Source: Verrucomicrobiota bacterium
GTDB lineage: Bacteria; Verrucomicrobiota; Verrucomicrobiia; Opitutales; Opitutaceae
Assembly: GCA_023430825.1 (NCBI GenBank)
Contig: JAEYYL010000078.1
Location: 1 to 23,326 of the forward strand
Reading direction: 5' to 3'
DNA length: 23,326 bases
Positions within the stretch are counted from its first letter, which is position 1. The number at the start of each line of letters is the position of its first letter. Position numbers and translations under genes: made by a program. Under the pieces are notes generated by a model, which worked only from the letters and a program-made list of their open reading frames with translations, ran no database searches and was not told the DNA's origin. Positions 15,015 through 22,438 of the stretch are shown here, in pieces.

Positions 15015-16571
15015 TCAATCCATGCGCGAATTGCTCACGAAAGCGATCCGCGTCCCATCCGGCGACCACGAAGGCACGTTGATCGTTCCCTGTCCGCCGA
15101 AAACATACGCGATCACCCGCGGCTCGCCGCCGTCGATCGGCATCGTCCGCAGGTAAACGTGCTTGTAGTAGGGATGCTCCTCCGGCTTCACGTCCTGCCC
15201 GTAGGAAATCATCACGAGACTTTTCCCATCGGGCGAGATGTGCGGGAACCAGTTGTTGAATTCATCGTTCGTGACCTGTTCCTGCTCCGAGCCATCCGGC
15301 TTCATTCGCCAGATCTGCATCAGCCCGCTGCGCGTCGAGTTGAAATAAATGTAGCGCCCGTCCGGCGTGAACTCCGGCCCGTCGCTCAGCCCCGCCGCAT
15401 CCGTCAACCGCACCTCGTCTCCGCCGTCGGCGGAAATCTTGTAGATGTCGTATTTGTCCGACTTCGCCTCGGCCGTGTGCTTCCGCCCACCGGTATAAAC
15501 GAGCCACTTCGCGTCCGGCGACCAGCCGTGAAAATACGACGGCGAATTCGGCGTCACCCGCACCGGCGTGCCGCCGGTGGCCGGCAACTTGTAGATCACC
15601 GAGCGACCGTTGTCGTCCGCGCTGTGATGACTGATCCCGAGCTGCTGGCCGTCAAAGGTCAGCACGTGGTCGTTGTTGTTGCGCGTCGCAAAGCCCGTGT
15701 CGAAGTCGCCGATCCGCTTCGTCACCAGATCGAAGGTTTTCAGGTGGCCTTTGTTCGGGCCGGGCCCACTGACGTTGATCAGCAGCGTCTTTCCGTCCGG
15801 CAGCCAGTTCGGCGCTTCGAACTGCTCCGGCGAACTGTGCACGATCTGGAGCTGGCCAGTGAACACGTTGAGCACCTCGAGGTGCGCGCCGATGTAGTCG
15901 CGATACGGCACATAGCCGACCTTCGGCGGACGAATCACGCGCACGTCTTTGAAAATCGCCTCCTCCTTCACCTCCCCATTGTGCGAGCAGAGAAACAACC
16001 CGACGAACAGCTCCTCGCCCAGATCGAGGTCCTTCGTCGCCGTGACGAAGGTCTCCCCGTAACGCGCCGACGAAAAAATGTAGGTGTTGCCGCGACGCTC
16101 GAGCTGGATCACGTCGCCTCCCTTGATCGGCAGCTCGATCTGCTTCGTCTCCGCCCCTTTCGTTTCGCGATACTGCAACGACGTGAGCCCGTCCCCGTGC
16201 ACGCACGCGTCCGCATACGGCGAGTCCGCATCGAGCGTCGAACGCGCGATCCAGCCGAGCTTGCGGTGCGGATCGACCCCCATCCCGACGAACTCGAACC
16301 GCGCGCGCACGATGAAGTCGCCCTTCAGCTTGTTCCACGCGAACTGAAACTGGTCCGACGTGCCCCACATGTTGATGCCGCCGGCGCTCATGCGATACTC
16401 CTGAATCGATTCGTCATACGACGTCGAGCCCGCGATCGCCGGGTCTCCGACGTCGGCGTGCGCCGAAAACTGTCCGACCGCGCCGCCTTCCGCGGCGAAA
16501 AGCGCACCGGCCCAAAAGCCGAACGCGATGAGAAACGAGCTGAAGCAGCGCCGGAGCGCGGGGGTTTTCAT
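15015..16571 (-). CDS. Exported PD40/TolB-like beta-propeller protein with N-terminal concanavalin-like domain
   Basis: The 518-residue protein has a signal peptide (RRCFSSFLIAFGFWAGALFA). Residues about 35-200 form a beta-rich domain resembling the concanavalin/DUF1349 group (KLKGDFIVRARFEF..., GLTSLQYRE, IFKDVRVIRPP end). From about 225 on come repeated WD40-like PD40 blades of the TolB type: WLPDGKTLL, WSPDAKWLVYT, FTPDGRYIYFNSTRSG, ISPDGKSLVMI, WSPDGTRIAFVSN. Such proteins are usually annotated as TolB family or biopolymer-transport components, but this is not the Tol-Pal TolB because no tol/pal genes are near. Some related propellers are lyases or sugar-binding proteins; no catalytic residues could be assigned. 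The gene lies between lacI and the Gfo/Idh/MocA gene. ATG 16571 starts the signal peptide; the open frame upstream was disregarded. Confidence 0.88.
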   Translation of the reverse strand: MKTPALRRCFSSFLIAFGFWAGALFAAEGGAVGQFSAHADVGDPAIAGSTSYDESIQEYRMSAGGINMWGTSDQFQFAWNKLKGDFIVRARFEFVGMGVDPHRKLGWIARSTLDADSPYADACVHGDGLTSLQYRETKGAETKQIELPIKGGDVIQLERRGNTYIFSSARYGETFVTATKDLDLGEELFVGLFLCSHNGEVKEEAIFKDVRVIRPPKVGYVPYRDYIGAHLEVLNVFTGQLQIVHSSPEQFEAPNWLPDGKTLLINVSGPGPNKGHLKTFDLVTKRIGDFDTGFATRNNNDHVLTFDGQQLGISHHSADDNGRSVIYKLPATGGTPVRVTPNSPSYFHGWSPDAKWLVYTGGRKHTAEAKSDKYDIYKISADGGDEVRLTDAAGLSDGPEFTPDGRYIYFNSTRSGLMQIWRMKPDGSEQEQVTNDEFNNWFPHISPDGKSLVMISYGQDVKPEEHPYYKHVYLRTMPIDGGEPRVIAYVFGGQGTINVPSWSPDGTRIAFVSNSRMD

Positions 16572-16759
16572 GGGGGTGGAGGCAGGACGGATAACCCGGT
16601 GAAAGGTGACGGCCCGCCACGGTTTGGCGATGTTATGCCACACTCCGATCCTCGCGCGCCACCTCACCCCACCAGCAGGCGCGAGCGGCCTCGATTCATC
16701 GGGCTGTGCCACACACCGCGATCCCGGCGCTCCTGCCGCCCCGAGGCGAAATTCTTCTT

Positions 16760-16773
16760 GGTAAACGTTGACC
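16760..16773 (+). promoter_or_regulatory. Candidate LacI operator between lacI and PD40 gene
   Basis: GGTAAACGTTGACC is a near-palindrome (one mismatched pair) centred on AACGTT, the CG-centred form typical of LacI-family operators. It lies 25 bp past the lacI stop and about 190 bp upstream of the PD40 start. The identical 14-mer occurs, inverted, at 17896-17909. Confidence 0.65.
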
Positions 16774-16797
16774 TGCTCCAGACGAAGGCGCTTCGCC

Positions 16798-17865
16798 TCA
16801 GGCCGCGTTGGCCGTCGCCGCCCGCCGATTCGTCTTCGCCCGCTCCTGCCCGCGCAACGTCCGGCCGCTCACCCAGCAGCTCTCCACCATCTCCGTATGC
16901 GGTTCGGCCGGCAGCCCGAACTCGTTCTGCAGCAGCCGCGTCACGAGCAGTTCCACCGCCGCCGCCCCCATCTGCTGCTGGTTCTGCTGCAACCCCGTGA
17001 ACCCGGTGCCTTCGATGAAATGCGTCAACGCCACCACGCCCAATTGCGCCGGCGTCGCGATCTTCAATCGCCGCAACGCCCCCGCCAGCCCGTCGAGATC
17101 GTGATGCACGAAAACCAACACGTCCGGCTCGTGCAGCCCCAGCCAGGTCGCCAGCGGCTCCACCCCCACGTCGTCGTCCAATCGCAGCGCCGGCACCGGC
17201 TTCACCCCCGGCCACACCGAATCATACCAACCCAGATACGCCCCGAGGTGCGCCCGCCCCGATCGCAACTCCTCGCAATGCGCCAACACCAGCCCCGGCC
17301 GCCGGTAACCGAGCGCGCTCACCCGCTCCAGCGCGCGCGTCGTATCCCGAAACGCATGGCTCGTGATCCGGTGCAGCGGCGCGTCGATGCTCAGTCCGAC
17401 GGTCACCACCGCACAGCGGTCGAGCTCGCGCGGAAACGGCTCGTCGAGCACCGGCCCGCCGAAGCACAACAACCCCCGCACGCCCCGCGCCTCGAGCACC
17501 GCCCGAAACCGCCGCGGGGTCATCCCCGGCGCGCGTAGCCACAGCGGCTCCAGCCGGTAGCCCAGCTCCTCCGCCCGCCGCGTCATGCTCGCATGGATCA
17601 ACTGCAGATGCTCCGTGCGCTCCCACGGCCGCGGCTGCGGATAAAGCGAAATCACCCCCAGACACTCTTCCGCGCGCGTCTCGCGCCGCGCCCGCACCTG
17701 CGCCATCAGCTCCGCCACTTTCGCACTCGGCCGATATCCCGCGCGCTCCGCCAACTCGCGCACCCGCCGTCGTGTTTCCGCGGATACCTTCGGGCTGTCG
17801 TGCAACGCGAGCGAGACCGCGGCGGGGGAAAGACCCGCCAGTTTCGCGAGGTGCCGCACACTCAT
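16798..17865 (-). CDS. LacI-family transcriptional regulator
   Basis: The 355-residue protein begins with the helix-turn-helix MSVRHLAKLAGLSPAAVSLALHDSPKVSAETRRRVRELAERAGYRPS at residue 1, exactly where LacI proteins normally begin, so ATG 17865 was preferred to the TTG at 17901. That TTG also lies inside the putative operator. The sensor domain is complete: CLGVISLYPQP, RGVRGLLCFGG, GYRRPGLVLAH, DVLVFVHHDLDGLAGALRR and LLQNEFGLPAEPHTEMVESCWVSGRTL at the C-terminus. It differs clearly from the LacI protein at the left edge. The gene is divergent from the TonB receptor and upstream of the PD40 and Gfo genes, so these are its likely targets. A small hairpin (AGGCG/CGCCT, 16786-16798) overlaps its stop codon. 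Confidence 0.94.
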   Translation of the reverse strand: MSVRHLAKLAGLSPAAVSLALHDSPKVSAETRRRVRELAERAGYRPSAKVAELMAQVRARRETRAEECLGVISLYPQPRPWERTEHLQLIHASMTRRAEELGYRLEPLWLRAPGMTPRRFRAVLEARGVRGLLCFGGPVLDEPFPRELDRCAVVTVGLSIDAPLHRITSHAFRDTTRALERVSALGYRRPGLVLAHCEELRSGRAHLGAYLGWYDSVWPGVKPVPALRLDDDVGVEPLATWLGLHEPDVLVFVHHDLDGLAGALRRLKIATPAQLGVVALTHFIEGTGFTGLQQNQQQMGAAAVELLVTRLLQNEFGLPAEPHTEMVESCWVSGRTLRGQERAKTNRRAATANAA

Positions 17866-17895
17866 GCGGCTGACGTAGCGCAGCTCAAACACCGT

Positions 17896-17909
17896 GGTCA
17901 ACGTTTACC
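17896..17909 (-). promoter_or_regulatory. Candidate LacI operator in lacI/TonB-receptor divergent region
   Basis: On the minus strand this reads GGTAAACGTTGACC, identical over 14 bp to the site at 16760-16773. It lies 31 bp upstream of the lacI ATG and about 270 bp upstream of the receptor, so it could serve autoregulation and receptor control at once. Confidence 0.7.
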
Positions 17910-18009
17910 TACGATCTCTTTGTTTTGCCGCGCACTGTCGTTTCGCTGGCGGCCCCCAAACCCTTCGTCCGCCGTTCCCCCTTCGCTTGCCCCCTCCCCG
18001 CCATCGCTC

Positions 18010-18031
18010 CCGGACGCGAGCTCGCATCCGG
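18010..18031. promoter_or_regulatory. 22-bp imperfect dyad in receptor leader
   Basis: A near-perfect palindrome centred on GAGCTC (arms CCGGACGCGAG / CTCGCATCCGG, one mismatched pair). It could be a protein-binding dyad or an RNA hairpin in the receptor leader. Function is not known. Confidence 0.35.
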
Positions 18032-18181
18032 TCCGCCGTTCGCCTGCACCCCTCGCCGGCCAGCCCGGCGCGACGGGCGAGTTCGTCCATCGCTCCCGCC
18101 ATGGCCCGCTTCACGCCCCGATGACCTCCCGCGCTCACCCTCTGCGACGGCTCCTTTTGTCAGAGTCAGTTCCAACAACCA

Positions 18182-20500
18182 ATGACCCCCATGAAAGACT
18201 ACAAACGCGTGTCTCCCCATCGGAGAATGCTCACCGCAGCGATGCTCTCCGTCATCGCCGCCGGCGGCCTGTCCGCCCAAACCACCGCATCCGCTCCCGC
18301 ACAGGATGAGCCGATCGTGCTCTCGCCGTTCGTCATCACCGGCGATCAAACCGGCCGCTATCAACCGACCGAAACCACCTCTGGCGGCCGCGTGCGCGTG
18401 AACCTCTTCGACGCGCAGCAAAGCGTCTCCGTCGTCACGCGCGAACTCGTCGACGACGTCGCCGCCGGCCGCCTGCTCGACGCCCTGCAATACATCTCCG
18501 GCGTCACCGAATCCACCATCCCCAATGGCCTCGACCGCACCACGATCCGCGGCTTCCAGACCGACGGCCAGCGCATCGACAACTTCGGCGCGCCGAACCA
18601 GGTCAACCTCGATCCGGTCTTCATCGAGCGCATCGAGGTCGTGAAAGGCCCCAACGCCATCCTCGCGCCCTCCGGCGTGCCCGGCGGCACGATCAACGCC
18701 GTCACGCGCAAACCCCAGTTCGAAAACTTCGGCTCCGTCACCGGCGTCGTCGGCCTCTACAACGCGCAGCGCGTCGAGATCGACATCAACCGCGTCTTCG
18801 GCCCCAACAACCGCGCCGCCTTCCGCGTCGTCGGCGCTTTCCAGGATACGGAAGGTTTCGCCGGCGATTTCCGCGAAACCTTCGTGATCATGCCGATGGT
18901 CGCCTTCCGCACCCGCAGCGGCGCCGAACTGGTCCTCCAGGCCGCCTACACCGACTCGCGCGTGCAGAACTACTTCGGCGTGCCGATCGATCCGTCCTCC
19001 GGCACCCACAACCGCGCCCACCTGCTCGCCGGCGTTTCCCGCGACCTCAACACCGCGGGCGAGGACTACCGCAACGAGGAACGCCCCGAGTTCCGCGCGC
19101 TCCTCACGCTGCCCATCACCGACTCCATCTCGATGCGGCTCGCCGCCCGCTACACCGACTTCGAGATCGGCTTCCTGCAGAATCTCGCCACCACCGGCGT
19201 CTCCGGCGGCGGCGTCAACCCCGCCACCGGCACGTTCACGCCCGGCACCGTCTATGGCCCCGCGCCGACGTTCACGCCGTCGCCCGCCCCCACGCAGTCG
19301 CGCGTCTTCCTCCGCAACGGGTCCGAGGATTTCAACCACTACTCTCTGGTGAACTTCCAGAACGACTACATTCACGTCTTCAAGAACGACCTGGTCGGCG
19401 CCACCACCGTCGTCGGCGGCTCCTTCGACATGACCCGCCAGGGCTTCAAGAGCCACCGTTCGACCAAGCCCGACATCAACTACGACAGCCCCTCCGCCGG
19501 GCCGCACACCATCGGGGCCCTGTCGACCCGGCAGGACACCAACAACTACGCCATGCAGGCCTACCTCAGCGAAAGCATCTCGCTCCTGCAGGACCGCGTC
19601 ATCCTCAACGCCGGGTATTCATTCAACAACTACGACCAGTCGACGGACAATCTCCTGCCCAACCGCACGAGCAACCCGCCGGAAGCCCTCCCGACCGAGC
19701 GCATCGCGAAATACCGCTCCAACATCAACACCGAGCTGAAATCCTACGGCATCCTCGTGAAGCCGATCCCCGCCGTGGCGCTGTATTACAGCTACTCCGA
19801 GAACTCCACGCCCAACTCCGCCTACAACATCGGCCGCAACAACGCCGCCCCCCTCCAGTCCGGCCAGCAGGACGAATACGGCGTGCGCGTGCAGCTCTTC
19901 GACAACCGCCTGACCGCCTCGCTCGCCTACTTCGACATCATCCAGAGCAACTACTCGGTGCCGAATCCCGGCAACTACGTGCCGAATCCGCCCAACCCGC
20001 CGCTGCCCGCGCTCGTCTCCGACCGCATTGCGAAGGGCTACGAATTCGAGTTCCGCACGCAGATCACGAGCCAGCTTTCGCTCATCGGCAACCTGACGAC
20101 GTTCACCAACCGCGACCCCAACGGCGTGCCGTTCCGCGGCACCGCCGAAAAATCCGGCGCCGTCTGGGCCAACTACGAGTTCGCCAAGGACACTGCTCTC
20201 TCCGGCTTCAGCGTCGGCATCGGCGTCACCCACCTCGGCGACCGCCCCGGCGATCAGGCCAGCGGCGTCACCGCCGCCAGCACGTCGACCAACATCATCC
20301 CGAACCAGCCGTCATTCTACCTGCCGGCTCGCACCCTCGTGAACATCAGCGCCAGCTATCGCTTCAACGCCCAATGGCGCGCGCAGCTCAACCTCGATAA
20401 CGTCCTCAACGAGGACTACCTCGCCGCGAGCATCACGCGCTATGTCGTCGTTCCCGGCGACGACTTCAACGCCCGCCTGCGCGTGACGTATTCGTTCTGA
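18182..20500 (+). CDS. TonB-dependent outer-membrane receptor
   Basis: The 772-residue protein has a signal peptide (RMLTAAMLSVIAAGGLSA). A TonB-box-like stretch DEPIVLSPFVITGD follows near residue 41. Residues about 65-190 form a plug domain: QSVSVVTRELVDDVAAGRLLDALQYISGVTES, TIRGFQTDG, VFIERIEVVKGPNAILAPSGVPGGTINAVTRKP. The rest is a 22-strand barrel ending RLRVTYSF with the C-terminal aromatic residue needed for outer-membrane assembly. The plug most resembles siderophore-type receptors by eye, but in this bacterial group such receptors commonly serve sugar uptake, and its neighbours are LacI and sugar-type oxidoreductase genes. No SusD-like partner is present. The start may be the second ATG at 18191, which has the PyPyPyATGAAA context seen at neighbouring genes. 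A strong terminator follows 22 bp after the stop. Confidence 0.94.
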   Translation: MTPMKDYKRVSPHRRMLTAAMLSVIAAGGLSAQTTASAPAQDEPIVLSPFVITGDQTGRYQPTETTSGGRVRVNLFDAQQSVSVVTRELVDDVAAGRLLDALQYISGVTESTIPNGLDRTTIRGFQTDGQRIDNFGAPNQVNLDPVFIERIEVVKGPNAILAPSGVPGGTINAVTRKPQFENFGSVTGVVGLYNAQRVEIDINRVFGPNNRAAFRVVGAFQDTEGFAGDFRETFVIMPMVAFRTRSGAELVLQAAYTDSRVQNYFGVPIDPSSGTHNRAHLLAGVSRDLNTAGEDYRNEERPEFRALLTLPITDSISMRLAARYTDFEIGFLQNLATTGVSGGGVNPATGTFTPGTVYGPAPTFTPSPAPTQSRVFLRNGSEDFNHYSLVNFQNDYIHVFKNDLVGATTVVGGSFDMTRQGFKSHRSTKPDINYDSPSAGPHTIGALSTRQDTNNYAMQAYLSESISLLQDRVILNAGYSFNNYDQSTDNLLPNRTSNPPEALPTERIAKYRSNINTELKSYGILVKPIPAVALYYSYSENSTPNSAYNIGRNNAAPLQSGQQDEYGVRVQLFDNRLTASLAYFDIIQSNYSVPNPGNYVPNPPNPPLPALVSDRIAKGYEFEFRTQITSQLSLIGNLTTFTNRDPNGVPFRGTAEKSGAVWANYEFAKDTALSGFSVGIGVTHLGDRPGDQASGVTAASTSTNIIPNQPSFYLPARTLVNISASYRFNAQWRAQLNLDNVLNEDYLAASITRYVVVPGDDFNARLRVTYSF

Positions 20501-20521
20501 GCCAACGCCGCTTCTATCGCC

Positions 20522-20553
20522 AGGGCCGCTCGAAATCGAGCGGCCCTTTTTTT
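20522..20553 (+). terminator. Rho-independent terminator of the TonB receptor gene
   Basis: A perfect 12-bp stem (AGGGCCGCTCGA / TCGAGCGGCCCT) with a 2-base loop (in practice a slightly larger one) runs directly into seven Ts. It is 22 bp after the receptor stop, and is the clearest terminator in the window. It works only for plus-strand transcripts. Confidence 0.95.
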
Positions 20554-20558
20554 GCGAC

Positions 20559-20609
20559 GGAGAACGGGCGTCCCCGCCCATTCCAAACGCACAAGGGCGT
20601 CCGTTCTCC
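20559..20609. repeat. Inverted repeat after the terminator, downstream of the SDR gene
   Basis: GGAGAACGG (20559-20567) pairs with CCGTTCTCC (20601-20609) around a 33-base spacer, and GGGCGTCC occurs next to both arms. It lies just past the 3' end of the minus-strand SDR gene. It may be a decayed dispersed repeat or a weak barrier to minus-strand transcripts. Confidence 0.4.
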
Positions 20610-20621
20610 TCCAACCGCCGC

Positions 20622-21395
20622 TCAGAACCCCATCGCGACCCCGCCGTCCACCGGCAGGATCGATCCCGTCACGAACTTCGCCGCGCGCGACGTCAGATAA
20701 ACCGACGCCCAGCCGATATCCTCCGGATCGCCCAGCCGCGCCATCGGCGTGCGGCTGATGATCTTGTTCTTCCGGTTCGGATCGCCCGCGAACGCCTTGC
20801 GCGACATCGCCGTGTCGATCCAGCCCGGCGCGATCGCGTTCACGCGCACGCCATGCTGCGACAACTCCGTCGCCATCGTGCGAATCATCCCGATCATCGC
20901 CGATTTCGCCGCCGCATACGCGACCACCATCGGGATGCCGAACAGCGACGCCATCGACGCCATGAAAATCACGCTGCCGTGGCCGCGTTCGATCATCCCC
21001 GGGATCACCGCCTGCGACAGCCCGTGCGCCCCGAAAATGTGCGTGTTCATCACCTGCCGGAACTCGTCCGGCGAGGTCTCGATCGCCGGCTTCTTCAAGT
21101 GCATCCCGGCATTGTTGACGAGACACGTGATCGGCCCGTGTTCGCGCGTGATCCGCTCGACGAGCGCCGCCGCCTTGTCGAACTCCGTGATGTCGTGCAC
21201 GAGATACGCCGCCCCTTCACCCAGCCCCGCGACCGCCGCGGCCAGTTCCGCCTCGCGGCGGCCGATCAGCGTGACGCGCGCGCCCGCCGCATGCATCGCC
21301 TGTGCGACCGCGAGCCCGATGCCCGTGCCTCCGCCGGTGATGAGGGCGTGTTCGCCCTTGAGAGAGAAGACTTCTGGAAACGTTGACGGTTTCAT
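20622..21395 (-). CDS. Short-chain dehydrogenase/reductase (SDR)
   Basis: The 257-residue protein is a complete classical SDR: cofactor motif TGGGTGIG (20-27), NNAG (94-97), catalytic N117, S147, Y160 and K164 (in YAAAK), and a C-terminal GSILPVDGGVAMGF. Closest by eye are gluconate 5-dehydrogenase / 2-deoxy-D-gluconate 3-dehydrogenase-like SDRs acting on sugar acids, which could suit glucuronate released by GH67, but specificity cannot be read from the sequence. It lies 39 bp downstream of the homocysteine methyltransferase-like gene on the same strand and converges on the receptor gene. Confidence 0.92.
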   Translation of the reverse strand: MKPSTFPEVFSLKGEHALITGGGTGIGLAVAQAMHAAGARVTLIGRREAELAAAVAGLGEGAAYLVHDITEFDKAAALVERITREHGPITCLVNNAGMHLKKPAIETSPDEFRQVMNTHIFGAHGLSQAVIPGMIERGHGSVIFMASMASLFGIPMVVAYAAAKSAMIGMIRTMATELSQHGVRVNAIAPGWIDTAMSRKAFAGDPNRKNKIISRTPMARLGDPEDIGWASVYLTSRAAKFVTGSILPVDGGVAMGF

Positions 21396-21434
21396 AGGAA
21401 GTGAGACCGCGCCATCGCGCGGAGGCCCTGGCGC

Positions 21435-22337
21435 TCAGCGTTTCGCCCAGGCATCGAGCACACCGCGAATCGCGCGCGTGTGCTCCGGCGTGCTGCCGCA
21501 GCAGGAGCCCACGATGCCGACGTCCGCCTCGAGGACTTCCGGCACCGACCGCGCCATATCGACGGGGAGCTGTTTATAAACGGCCTTCATGTTCTCGAGC
21601 ACCGGCAGGCCGGCGTTCGGCTGCACCATGATCGGCAGCGCCGTGCGCTCGCGATACTGCCGCGCCACCTTCGCCGCGCCGACCATGTCCATGCCCGTGC
21701 CGCAATTCAGCGCGACGATGTGCGCGCCGCGGTCCGCGATGAACTCCGCCGCATCCTCCGGCGACACGCCCATCATCGTCTTGTAGAACGTGCCGTCCGT
21801 CGAGAGATCGTAGGCCAGCGACGCGATGATGCTGGGCGCGTTCGCCGCCTTTGCCGCATCGATCGCGAGCCCGAGTTCCTCGAGCCCCGTCTGCGTCTCG
21901 ATGATGATCGCATCGACGCCTCCCTTCACCAACGCCGCGCACTGCTCCTCGAGCGCCGACTGCGCCTCCGCCATCGAAAGATCGCCATACGGCTCGAGCA
22001 ACGCGCCCAGCGGTCCCACGTCCCCGAGCACATAACCGGTCCGCCCGCCGAACGCCTCGCGCGTGATGCGTGCGCCCGCCATGTTGATGTCGGCGAGTTC
22101 CGCCTCGTGCCCGTGACGCCGCAGCATGATGCGACTCCCGCCAAACGTGTTCGTGATGATGCAGTCCGCGCCCGCGTCCGCGTAGCGCTTCTGGATCGCG
22201 AGCACGCGCTCGGGATGCGTGAGATTCCACGCCTCGCCACAACCGCCCTGCTCCAGGCCCGCGAGCATCAATTGCGTGCCCATCGCACCATCGCCCACCA
22301 GCCGCCGTTCCCGCACCACTTCGTGTAAAGGTTTCAT
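21435..22337 (-). CDS. Homocysteine S-methyltransferase-family protein
   Basis: The 300-residue protein is a zinc-dependent methyltransferase of the homocysteine S-methyltransferase family (the same domain as the N-terminus of MetH, and BHMT/MmuM). Visible motifs are GDGAMGTQLM at the N-terminus, TNTFGGSRIML, LGDVGPLG, and the zinc ligands C212 (in LNCG) and C279-C280 (in GSCCGSTPEH). The family moves a methyl group to homocysteine to make methionine. Stand-alone members use S-methylmethionine, betaine or a partner corrinoid/folate protein; which one applies here is unknown. ATG 22337 was preferred to the one 36 bp upstream, since family proteins begin near this point. Confidence 0.9.
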   Translation of the reverse strand: MKPLHEVVRERRLVGDGAMGTQLMLAGLEQGGCGEAWNLTHPERVLAIQKRYADAGADCIITNTFGGSRIMLRRHGHEAELADINMAGARITREAFGGRTGYVLGDVGPLGALLEPYGDLSMAEAQSALEEQCAALVKGGVDAIIIETQTGLEELGLAIDAAKAANAPSIIASLAYDLSTDGTFYKTMMGVSPEDAAEFIADRGAHIVALNCGTGMDMVGAAKVARQYRERTALPIMVQPNAGLPVLENMKAVYKQLPVDMARSVPEVLEADVGIVGSCCGSTPEHTRAIRGVLDAWAKR

Positions 22338-22348
22338 CGAAAAGAGAT

Positions 22349-22423
22349 TTGAATCACAGAGACACAGAGGCACGGAGAAAACCCAATCCGAATCCTCTGC
22401 GTCTCTGTGCCGTTGTGGTTCAA
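22349..22423. repeat. CACAGAGACACAGAGG-type inverted repeat between genes
   Basis: CACAGAGACACAGAGG (22355-22370) pairs with CCTCTGCGTCTCTGTG (22394-22409), 15 of 16 positions. An outer arm TTGAATCAC (22349-22357) pairs with GTGGTTCAA (22415-22423) at 8 of 9. From memory, this AG/TC-rich hairpin family is common in gene gaps of Planctomycetes and Verrucomicrobiota. It fills most of the 101-bp gap between the amidohydrolase and methyltransferase genes. Confidence 0.7.
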
Positions 22424-22438
22424 TTGGTTAGCTGCAAA

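Larger units (their letters stand above)
17866..18181. other. 316-bp divergent region between lacI and TonB receptor genes
   Basis: It holds the operator candidate at 17896-17909. An imperfect 22-bp dyad lies at 18010-18031. A 12-bp direct repeat (CCATCGCTCCCG) occurs at 18001-18012 and 18087-18098. No gene was recognised in it; short open frames there look like chance. Confidence 0.6.

Noticed and set aside
15015..16571. PD40 protein as the Tol-Pal component TolB
   Set aside because: No tolQRA or pal genes nearby, and the N-terminal domain is concanavalin-like rather than the TolB N-terminal domain.
17909..19507. 532-residue minus-strand open frame over the TonB receptor
   Set aside because: Shadow of the receptor coding sequence; the amino-acid pattern is not protein-like.
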